This document shows positions 1 through 5,815 of a stretch of 7,550 bases of DNA, piece by piece. Source of the DNA: a bacterium (GTDB lineage: Bacteria > Patescibacteriota > Minisyncoccia > UBA6257 > GWB1-50-10); the NCBI GenBank assembly GCA_027310975.1, contig DAICZV010000021.1:5331-12880 (forward strand). The letters are read 5' to 3'. The position numbers and the translations under genes were made by a program. Position 1 is the first letter of the stretch; each line of letters starts with the position of its first letter. Below the pieces are notes generated by a model. It was not told where the DNA came from. It ran no database searches and saw only the letters and a program-made list of their open reading frames with translations.

Positions 1-1194
1 ACCGCCGGCATATCCGCCAACCCCGCCATTAGCAACCAAACTCCCAAAAGACGAGTTGCCGCCATTTTTCCCGGCCACGCCTACGGCAGTTGAGCCGGCG
101 CCGGCAGCGCCGACAACGTAAGCAACGTTGCCGCTCACCGCAACCGTACTGCTCATATAAGACTGTCCGGCCCCGCCGCCTCCGCCGCTTGAGTAACCCT
201 GACGAGCATACCCACCGCCGCCTCCGCCGCCCACCAACGTAACGATGACGAATCCGGTATTGTAAGCATTCGACCAGGTACCGCTCGCAGATAATATTTG
301 AGTCACCATATGCGGCGTGACCGTCACAACATTGCTCGCCGCACCGGTTCCGTTATTGCTGACTGCCTTCACGTCGTAGGCATACGCATTGCCCAGCGTT
401 AAGTTTGAATCGGTATACGATAGCAGGTCGCCGATCGTGGCTAAAAGCGAGCCGGAACGGTATATCTCGTAATTGGTCGCCGGATTGCTAGATGACGACG
501 CGCTCCAGTTGAGCGTGATGCTGGCCGTTGAAGTTCCGGAAAGCGAAGCGAGATACAAATTTTGAGGAGTATCCGGCACGGGCCCTGATGCCGAGACGAG
601 CAGCTGCGACGGCGTGATATCAAAGTTAGAACCATAAGCGATAACATTGGTGGCGCTCGCTATCATCGGGTTCGACTGCAATTCGTTTTCATATTTAACG
701 GATTCGGGCCAAGCCGTTAATTCCCATCCCGCCCCATCCGTGGCGTACGTATAATGCAGTCCGCTGGTAACGGTGTTTATCGGATCGGTGGGCAAACGCG
801 ATAGAACAGTGCCGTATGAAGCCGAAGTAAAATCTATCGGAATCCAGCCGGTGCCGTTCATGTTCGTCAAAGATGACGCGGACGCGCAATTATACGACCA
901 GCCGGACGGCGCAGTAGGCAAAGCCAGGTCGGCGCAGGCCGATGAAGAAGAATCTGGGATGGAGATATAAGCCACGGAAGAAGAACCGAGTGGCGCTCCG
1001 ATATTGTGCGTTTGCCAAAGATTCACCGCGCTGTTCAAAGACGCCAGGTCGGAAACCCGCGTTGCATCCCTGGCCTGCGCCAACAGATGGGCCGGGTTCA
1101 GAATCAAGATAACGGCCGTCGCCAAAACGCCCAAAATGGCTATTACGACCAATATCTCAATAAGAGTGAATCCTTTCTGAGGAGAGCTCAACAT
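1..1194 (-). CDS. Type IV prepilin-like surface protein with FN3 and glycine-rich domains (partial, C-terminus beyond window)
   Basis: The frame is open from the ATG at 1194 to the left edge, giving 398 residues with no stop, so the C-terminus is missing. Residues 7-25 (KGFTLIEILVVIAILGVLA) are a class III prepilin signal: cleavage is expected between G8 and F9, with E13 as Glu5 of the mature protein, followed by a hydrophobic helix to about residue 32. Residues 33-205 resemble a pseudopilin head (two Cys at 87 and 103; segment TDPINTVTSGLHYTYATDG). Residues 208-294 look like a fibronectin type III domain (PDTPQNLYLAS, ITLNWSAS, YEIYRSG, YAYDVKAVSNNG). Residues 298-398 form a glycine-rich module (VTLVGGGGGGGYA) like those of tail-fibre and adhesin proteins. 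The start is fixed by an in-frame TGA at 1210-1212, and a weak AGGA lies five to six bases before the ATG. Inferred role: membrane- or pilus-anchored adhesin processed by a PilD-type peptidase. Domain calls are from motif reading only. Confidence 0.85.
   Translation of the reverse strand, partial: MLSSPQKGFTLIEILVVIAILGVLATAVILILNPAHLLAQARDATRVSDLASLNSAVNLWQTHNIGAPLGSSSVAYISIPDSSSSACADLALPTAPSGWSYNCASASSLTNMNGTGWIPIDFTSASYGTVLSRLPTDPINTVTSGLHYTYATDGAGWELTAWPESVKYENELQSNPMIASATNVIAYGSNFDITPSQLLVSASGPVPDTPQNLYLASLSGTSTASITLNWSASSSSNPATNYEIYRSGSLLATIGDLLSYTDSNLTLGNAYAYDVKAVSNNGTGAASNVVTVTPHMVTQILSASGTWSNAYNTGFVIVTLVGGGGGGGYARQGYSSGGGGGAGQSYMSSTVAVSGNVAYVVGAAGAGSTAVGVAGKNGGNSSFGSLVANGGVGGYAGG
173..230. 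repeat. Two exact 16-bp GC-rich direct repeats inside the glycine-rich coding region
   Basis: The 16-base word CCGCCGCCTCCGCCGC occurs at 173-188 and again at 215-230, 42 bases apart, exactly 14 codons. On the minus strand both copies encode the glycine runs of the prepilin-like protein. Slippage or recombination between them would delete or add 14 residues without shifting frame. It may simply reflect low-complexity glycine codons. Confidence 0.7.
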
Positions 1195-1203
1195 ACTTTT
1201 CCT

Positions 1204-1247
1204 ATTGTATCAAACGCGCATTACCGCCTTGAGGTGCATAATTTATA
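1204..1247 (-). promoter_or_regulatory. Possible promoter region of the prepilin-like gene
   Basis: The gap between the upstream terminator and the ATG at 1194 is AT-rich and must hold the promoter if the terminator is efficient. Two -10 candidates are visible on the minus strand: TATAAA (1242-1247), which would give a leader of roughly 40 nt, and an extended TGATACAAT (1204-1212), which would leave almost no leader and exclude the AGGA ribosome site. Neither has a good -35 at 16-18 bases, so the assignment is tentative. Confidence 0.25.
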
Positions 1248-1252
1248 TTTTT

Positions 1253-1277
1253 AAAAAAGGCCCCGCTTATGGCGGGG
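1253..1277 (-). terminator. Rho-independent terminator of the murD/88-aa operon
   Basis: On the minus strand a 6-bp all-GC stem (CCCCGC, loop CATAA, GCGGGG; 1261-1266 pairing with 1272-1277) is followed by CC and six T (1253-1258). It starts 17 bases after the stop of the 88-residue gene and separates that gene from the prepilin-like gene. Confidence 0.85.
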
Positions 1278-1293
1278 GTTAAAAAATCACTGC

Positions 1294-1560
1294 TTAAAAC
1301 ATTTCATCTTCGCTTGTATCGCGATCAACGTTGCCTCCTACTAATTCCGGCAGAAGGCGCGCTGCCTTGGCGGAAATTTCCGGCGGAACACCGTGGCTTA
1401 CAGCCATCTCACACAGCGCCCAGCGGACGTCCGCCATGCCTACAGAACCGATTAACGTGCCTACATGATCCACGACAACCCGGGCTTTCTCTTCCGGCGA
1501 AACCTGGGCACTATTCAGCTCAGGATGGAGGGCGATGAAACACCTGTCCAATTTTTCCAT
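1294..1560 (-). CDS. Small hypothetical protein (88 aa) downstream of murD
   Basis: I do not recognise a family. The 88-residue product is soluble, with no signal peptide or membrane segment, and looks mainly helical: residues 21-55 and 58-75 read as helices, followed by an acidic tail (DRDTSEDEMF). Evidence that it is real comes from translation signals: AAAGGAAG at 1568-1575 sits 7 bases before the ATG, inside the 21-base gap after the murD stop. The gene ends in TAA and is followed at once by a strong terminator. It is therefore probably co-transcribed with murD as the last gene of that operon. The plus strand over the same stretch has an overlapping frame (1269-1538), but that frame has no Shine-Dalgarno and starts inside the terminator hairpin. 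Function unknown; a link to cell-wall synthesis is suggested only by position. Confidence 0.7.
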   Translation of the reverse strand: MEKLDRCFIALHPELNSAQVSPEEKARVVVDHVGTLIGSVGMADVRWALCEMAVSHGVPPEISAKAARLLPELVGGNVDRDTSEDEMF

Positions 1561-1581
1561 TAGATATCTTCCTTTCTTTTT

Positions 1582-3033
1582 TTATGTCCGATTTTCAAAC
1601 GCCTGTCGGGAGTATAGATTGAATTTCTCCCCACGGTCAAATTCGTTTTTGAATTTCTCAAAGCTGGCCGCCCCCGGCGAAAACAAAACCACCCAATTTA
1701 CTCCTCCTTTGCGGCGCATTACCTTGGTGGTGCAATCTATTGCACCACCCAAATCTTCACTGAGATTTATTCCAAGGTTTTTGAAGTAATGCAACTTTTT
1801 CAACTCCTGAATGAGTTTTTTTGTTGCGCTGCCGTTTAAAAACATGACTCTTTCCGGCTGGAGGGTCTTTTTTATTTCCCGGGCGAGCGGCTTAAAATCC
1901 AGGTTCTTGTCCGTGCCGCCGGTTATAAGCACCACCTGCCCCTGTTTTAAAAAGCGCCGAATGGCGGCGAGTGTCGCGTCTGGCGAGGTGGCCGCCGAGT
2001 CGTTCACGACCGTCAGGTTTTTATTCCGCAAAACTATCTCTTCGCGGTATTTTACATCCGGCAATTTCGGTATGGCTCTGGCGATCTTAAACCACGGCAC
2101 GCCGGCGAGATGCGCGGCAAGCGCGGTCGCGGCGAAGTTTGCGAGGTTGTGTTCGCCCCGTTCTTTCAAAACATCCATCGCTTCGCGCGAGATAACCTCC
2201 TCCGTCCCCTCCTTAGATTTGAAGAAAAGGGCACCGTTCTTTATGAAAACTCCCCGCCTCCCTTTCGGGAGCGAACGCGTTGAGAAGAAATATGTCCGCG
2301 ATCTTGGTTTTTGGCCTAAAAAGAACCTGGTCCATTTATTTTCCGCGTTCAATATGAGCGCCTGACCTTTTTTCTGACCGCTGAATATCCCCGCCTTGGC
2401 CCGGGCATAGTCGCTCATCCCGCCGTACCGGTTCAAATGGTCGGGGTAAAGATTGGTGATAATGGCGATATCCGGGGCGTGTTTCGCCTCCGGCAGAAAT
2501 TCCAATTGCCAGGACGAAAGCTCAACGACGGCCGTTGTTTTCGACTTCAGATTTTCGGCCAAGCTCAAAAGAGCCACGTCCGACGAGTTGCCTCCCAGAA
2601 GCGCCCTTTTGCCAGCCGAGTTCAGGATAAATTGCAGCCAATTTACCGTCGTCGTTTTGCCGCGCGTGCCCGTCACGGCCACGACCGGGCTTTTAACTTC
2701 GTCAAAAAAGAGACGCGCGTCGTTCACTATCATCCGGCCATGCTTGCGGGCAATGGCCAGATATTTACTTTCCCGCGGGACGGCCGGGTTCACAACAATG
2801 ATGTCGTTTGTCCCGAAATCCTCTTCCCGATGCTCGCCTAAAACGAACCGGATGCGTTTCGCCGCCGAGCCGAGCGCCCTGATGGACGAGGCGAGCGCCT
2901 TTTTGTCTCGCATGTCCGTTACGGTCACCTTGGCGCCGCGTTTCAAGAACCACTTAGTACTCGCCACTCCGCCGCCCAAAACACCCAATCCCATTATGAG
3001 AACTTTTTTATTGCGGAAGTTCATCCCATTCAT
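1582..3033 (-). CDS. murD: UDP-N-acetylmuramoyl-alanine--D-glutamate ligase (MurD), divergent
   Basis: This cytoplasmic Mur ligase adds glutamate to UDP-MurNAc-L-Ala, using ATP, in peptidoglycan precursor synthesis. Its 483 residues span all three domains: an N-terminal Rossmann-like domain (VLIMGLGVLGGG, 11-22), the central ATPase with P-loop GTRGKTTT (122-129), SSWQLEF (173-179), NLYPDHLNRYG (194-204) and YARAK with likely carbamylated Lys213, then GEHNLANFAA (293-302). The C-terminal domain shows NDSAATSPDAT (344-354), LITGGTDKNLDF (369-380) and LFSPGAASFEKFKNEFDRGEKF (450-471), the last being the hallmark MurD C-terminal motif. Oddities: Arg replaces the usual Asn of GTNGKT, and DSAATS replaces DSKATN, losing a Lys. 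No Shine-Dalgarno precedes the ATG at 3033; an in-frame ATG at 3024 is an alternative start. It is the first gene of a two-gene operon and is divergent from the DUF218 gene. MurD is the best call; glutamate stereospecificity is assumed from the family. Confidence 0.93.
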   Translation of the reverse strand: MNGMNFRNKKVLIMGLGVLGGGVASTKWFLKRGAKVTVTDMRDKKALASSIRALGSAAKRIRFVLGEHREEDFGTNDIIVVNPAVPRESKYLAIARKHGRMIVNDARLFFDEVKSPVVAVTGTRGKTTTVNWLQFILNSAGKRALLGGNSSDVALLSLAENLKSKTTAVVELSSWQLEFLPEAKHAPDIAIITNLYPDHLNRYGGMSDYARAKAGIFSGQKKGQALILNAENKWTRFFLGQKPRSRTYFFSTRSLPKGRRGVFIKNGALFFKSKEGTEEVISREAMDVLKERGEHNLANFAATALAAHLAGVPWFKIARAIPKLPDVKYREEIVLRNKNLTVVNDSAATSPDATLAAIRRFLKQGQVVLITGGTDKNLDFKPLAREIKKTLQPERVMFLNGSATKKLIQELKKLHYFKNLGINLSEDLGGAIDCTTKVMRRKGGVNWVVLFSPGAASFEKFKNEFDRGEKFNLYSRQAFENRT

Positions 3034-3061
3034 TATGCGTTAATTGACCCGCCGTCAGAAG

Positions 3062-3067
3062 TTGACA
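3062..3067 (+). promoter_or_regulatory. Possible -35 element (TTGACA) for the DUF218 gene
   Basis: A consensus TTGACA lies in the 104-base divergent gap between murD and the plus-strand gene, 71 bases before the TTG start. The hexamer 17 bases downstream (CAATGT, 3085-3090) is a poor -10, and TAATTT at 3101-3106 is too far away. Half a promoter is therefore visible. I saw no convincing murD promoter on the other strand of this gap. Confidence 0.3.
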
Positions 3068-3122
3068 TAACTATCAATCAATGGCAATGTGTAGGCTGAG
3101 TAATTTTAAAAACTAGACCAAG

Positions 3123-3130
3123 AAAGGAGG
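3123..3130 (+). promoter_or_regulatory. Strong Shine-Dalgarno that fixes a TTG start
   Basis: AAAGGAGG is fully complementary to the 16S rRNA anti-SD CCTCC core and sits 7 bases before TTG at 3138-3140. No ATG lies at a suitable distance, and the conserved first beta-strand of the family begins directly at this TTG, so it is the start codon. Confidence 0.85.
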
Positions 3131-3137
3131 CAGGGAA

Positions 3138-3755
3138 TTGCTAATAATCATTGGGATTGGCAATGGTCTGCATGCCGACGGAACGCCATCAGCGATGAGC
3201 GCGGCAATCGTGAACGCGTGTCGTCAGTTCGCGCGAAACCCAGCTATTCATCCTGGGTGCATCGTCCCCGCGCAAGAAGGAATAAAGATTATTTTCTCAG
3301 GCGGGTACTCGGTGAACAACATCACCGAGGCGGAATCAATGTACAATCTCTACAAAACTGATGACGCACCGGCGCCGGCTCTGATAGAGGCCAGGTCCTA
3401 CCGCACCCACAATAATGCGGTGGAGGGACTGCGAGCCGTACAACAAACTCTAACCGGCAGGATTGGCCCGACTGTTGTGGTGGTCGTGGACCACCCGCTT
3501 CACATTGAACGAACTCGACTGGCCTTTGTGACGGCCAACCGTCTGTATTTTCATGGACGGTACAAAATAATCGGGGTTGAATCAAAGGGCGACTACGACA
3601 GTCGCGTGCCCGGCCAAGCGTACTGGGCGACCGAAGAGTTGTTCGCCGCCCACGAAAGAAAGTCCATGCTGCTCTACCGGTTCCTATTATGGGAACTATG
3701 GGCGCGCATTGGCTTCTGGCTGTTAAGGACGGTCTGGCCGAGTTCTAAACAGTAA
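3138..3755 (+). CDS. DUF218 / YdcF-ElyC-SanA family protein
   Basis: The 205-residue product carries the ordered motifs of the DUF218 fold: a first strand and loop LIIIGIGNG (2-10) with DGTPS (14-18), IIFSGG (51-56), the EAESM helix (64-68), Glu84 with RTHNNA (89-94) matching the family E..S.NT.EN signature, and VVVVDHPLHIERT (114-126) matching VT..yH..Ra. Relatives include E. coli YdcF, SanA and ElyC. The last two affect envelope integrity, and ElyC affects peptidoglycan and lipid-carrier metabolism, but the reaction of the family is poorly defined. There is no N-terminal signal. Residues 176-200 (LLYRFLLWELWARIGFWLL) are hydrophobic and aromatic, possibly a membrane-associating helix. It starts with TTG behind a perfect Shine-Dalgarno, is the only plus-strand gene here, is divergent from murD, and ends 17 bases before a terminator. 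An envelope role is inferred from family and neighbour. Confidence 0.8.
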   Translation: MLIIIGIGNGLHADGTPSAMSAAIVNACRQFARNPAIHPGCIVPAQEGIKIIFSGGYSVNNITEAESMYNLYKTDDAPAPALIEARSYRTHNNAVEGLRAVQQTLTGRIGPTVVVVVDHPLHIERTRLAFVTANRLYFHGRYKIIGVESKGDYDSRVPGQAYWATEELFAAHERKSMLLYRFLLWELWARIGFWLLRTVWPSSKQ

Positions 3756-3772
3756 TCGGAATTTATAATGGC

Positions 3773-3805
3773 AAAGCCACTCTATGAAGAGTGGCTTTTT
3801 ATTTT
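3773..3805 (+). terminator. Rho-independent terminator of the DUF218 gene
   Basis: A perfect 10-bp stem (AAAGCCACTC at 3773-3782 with GAGTGGCTTT at 3789-3798, 6-base loop) runs into TTATTTT. It lies between convergent genes. On the minus strand the hairpin is followed by only three T, so it would act at most weakly for hppA, and no other hppA terminator was seen. Confidence 0.88.
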
Positions 3806-3829
3806 CATTGAACAGGAATCGGGGCTGAA

Positions 3830-5794
3830 TCACAGAAACGGCACGATAAGCAAGGCCACGATGTTTATCACTTTGATGAGCGGGTTGATGGCGGGACCCG
3901 CGGTATCCTTGTACGGGTCGCCCACGGTGTCCCCCGTCACGGCCGCCTTGTGAGCTTCGGAATGCTTGCCGCCGTGATTGCCGCTCTCAATGTACTTTTT
4001 GGCATTGTCCCAGGCCGCGCCGCCGTTCGTCATTGAGATGGCGACGAAAAGTCCAGAGACGATGGCGCCCATCAGGAACCCGCCCAAGGCCTGCCGGCCG
4101 AAGATAAAGCCGACGGCGAGGACCGAGACGATCGGCAGGAGCGCCGGGATAATCATCTGGCGCAGAGCGGCTTTGGTGACGATGTCCACCGCCCGCTTAT
4201 AGTCGGGCTTACCGGAGCCGTCCATAATGCCTTTGATCTCGCGGAACTGGCGGCGAATCTCTTCCACAATGGTCCCTGCCGCTTCACCCACGGCGCGCAT
4301 CGCGATGGAGCCGAAGAGGTACGGTCCCGCAGCTCCGAGGAGGAGTCCTATCAGAACGTAGGGATTCTCAATACTGAAAGATATTTGGCCGAAGAGGGCG
4401 GTCACTTCGCGGGAATAGGCGCTGAAGAGGACTAAAGCTGCGAGGCCTGCCGAAGCGATGGCGTAGCCCTTGGTCACGGCCTTCGTGGTGTTGCCGACCG
4501 CGTCCAGCGCGTCCGTTATCTGGCGGACGCTTTCCGGCGCCTCGCTCATTTCGGCGATGCCGCCGGCGTTATCCGTTATCGGTCCGAAAGAGTCAATGGA
4601 GACGATGATGCCCGCGACCGAAAGCATGGCGGTCGCCGCAATCGCGATGCCGTACGTGCCCAAAAGAATATACGAGCCCAATATCCCGCCCACGATTATG
4701 AGTATCGGCAGGAAGGTTGACTCCATGCTTATCGCGAGACCGACAATAATGTTCGTGCCGTGGCCGGACTTGGAGGCCTCGGCGATGGACTGGACCGGAC
4801 GATAGTTTTTGGAGGTGTAGTAGTCGGTGACAACGACCATTAACACGGTGACGGCCAGGCCGATCAAGCTTGAAAGGAAGACCGGCAGATAGGCCGAACC
4901 GAAATAGGCCTCGGCGGCGAAGTAGAAGAAGACGCCGGCAATGACAATGGCGGCGATAAGGCCTTTATAGAGCGCGCCCATGATGTTGCCGCTCTTGCCG
5001 AGCCGCACGAAGAAGGTGCCGATGATGGAGGCGACGATGGCGATGCCGCCCAAAACCAAGGGGAACATTATCTGCCCCGCTCCCAAAGTGAGGGCGCCCA
5101 AAAGGATCGCGGCCGTGAGCGTCACTGCATAGGTTTCAAAAAGGTCGGCGGCCATGCCGGCGCAGTCACCGACATTGTCGCCCACGTTGTCGGCGATAAC
5201 CCCGGGGTTCCGCGGATCGTCCTCCGGTATCCCCGCTTCCACCTTGCCGACGAGGTCGGTACCGACGTCGGCCGCCTTGGTGAAGATTCCTCCGCCGAGG
5301 CGGGCGAAGATGGAAATGAGCGAGGCGCCGAAGCTGAGGCCGATCAAGCTCTTAACGTCGTGCGTCAGAAGATAAAACCCGGCGACGGCGAGGAGACCGA
5401 GCGTGACGACCAGGAAACCCGTGACCGAGCCGGCGTCAAAGGCAAGCTTTAAAGCCGCGCCCAATCCGGCTTCGGCGGCCTTGGCCGTCTTGTGGTTGTT
5501 CCGCACGGCCACGTTCATGCCGATGAATCCGGCCGCGGCCGAAGCGACCGCGCCGACCAAAAATCCGAGAGCCATAAGCCATCCGAGGGCCACCCAGATG
5601 ACGGCGAAGAGAATGGCCGCCACGATGGCGATGGTGCGATACTGGCGGCTCAAATAAGCGGCGGAACCAGCCTCTATGGCGCGCGATATTTCAAGCATCT
5701 TCTCATTGCCGGCGGGCGCCCGCTTCAGCTTTAAACCCAAATAGACCGTGTAAGCGACAGCTAAAACGACTGGACCAAATATAAGGTAGTTCAT
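3830..5794 (-). CDS. hppA: K+-independent proton-pumping membrane pyrophosphatase
   Basis: This integral membrane enzyme hydrolyses pyrophosphate and pumps H+ across the cytoplasmic membrane. The 654 residues are full length for the family (about 650-770 residues, 16 helices). Substrate-site signatures are intact: FTKAADVGTDLVGKVEAGIP (171-190), DDPRNPGVIADNVGDNVGD (192-210), SFGPITDNAGGIAEM (402-416) and, near the C-terminus, NGGAAWDNAKKYIE (590-603) and GDTVGDPYKDTAGPAINPLIK (621-641). GNTTKA at 434-439 carries Lys438 where K+-dependent enzymes have Ala; this is established as the mark of K+-independent H+-PPases. The gene starts 21 bases after the nusA stop, with an AT-rich gap lacking a visible Shine-Dalgarno, so co-transcription with nusA is likely. 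It ends in TGA and converges on the DUF218 gene. The enzyme would recover energy from PPi made in biosynthesis, fitting a cell with little respiration (inference). Confidence 0.96.
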   Translation of the reverse strand: MNYLIFGPVVLAVAYTVYLGLKLKRAPAGNEKMLEISRAIEAGSAAYLSRQYRTIAIVAAILFAVIWVALGWLMALGFLVGAVASAAAGFIGMNVAVRNNHKTAKAAEAGLGAALKLAFDAGSVTGFLVVTLGLLAVAGFYLLTHDVKSLIGLSFGASLISIFARLGGGIFTKAADVGTDLVGKVEAGIPEDDPRNPGVIADNVGDNVGDCAGMAADLFETYAVTLTAAILLGALTLGAGQIMFPLVLGGIAIVASIIGTFFVRLGKSGNIMGALYKGLIAAIVIAGVFFYFAAEAYFGSAYLPVFLSSLIGLAVTVLMVVVTDYYTSKNYRPVQSIAEASKSGHGTNIIVGLAISMESTFLPILIIVGGILGSYILLGTYGIAIAATAMLSVAGIIVSIDSFGPITDNAGGIAEMSEAPESVRQITDALDAVGNTTKAVTKGYAIASAGLAALVLFSAYSREVTALFGQISFSIENPYVLIGLLLGAAGPYLFGSIAMRAVGEAAGTIVEEIRRQFREIKGIMDGSGKPDYKRAVDIVTKAALRQMIIPALLPIVSVLAVGFIFGRQALGGFLMGAIVSGLFVAISMTNGGAAWDNAKKYIESGNHGGKHSEAHKAAVTGDTVGDPYKDTAGPAINPLIKVINIVALLIVPFL

Positions 5795-5815
5795 TGTTTT
5801 TGACTTTAATTTATT

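Noticed and set aside
173..230. CRISPR-like repeat
   Set aside because: Only two 16-bp copies, both coding for glycine in an open frame, with no spacer array or cas genes.
695..889. Minus-strand 64-codon frame inside the prepilin-like gene
   Set aside because: Out of frame with the continuous 398-codon frame that carries the prepilin and FN3 motifs; no independent start signal.
1269..1789. Plus-strand frames over the 88-aa gene and murD 3' end as possible real genes
   Set aside because: The first starts in the terminator loop and neither has a ribosome site, whereas the minus-strand gene has a well-placed SD and a terminator.
1811..3043. Long plus-strand open frames (1811-2365, 2437-2841, 2453-3043) opposite murD
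   Set aside because: They are antisense to a MurD with intact motifs throughout, have no SD, and their translations are low-complexity Arg/Ser-rich with no family resemblance.
3768..3953. Plus-strand 61-codon frame after the DUF218 gene
   Set aside because: It begins within the DUF218 terminator region and then runs antisense through the hppA C-terminus; no SD.
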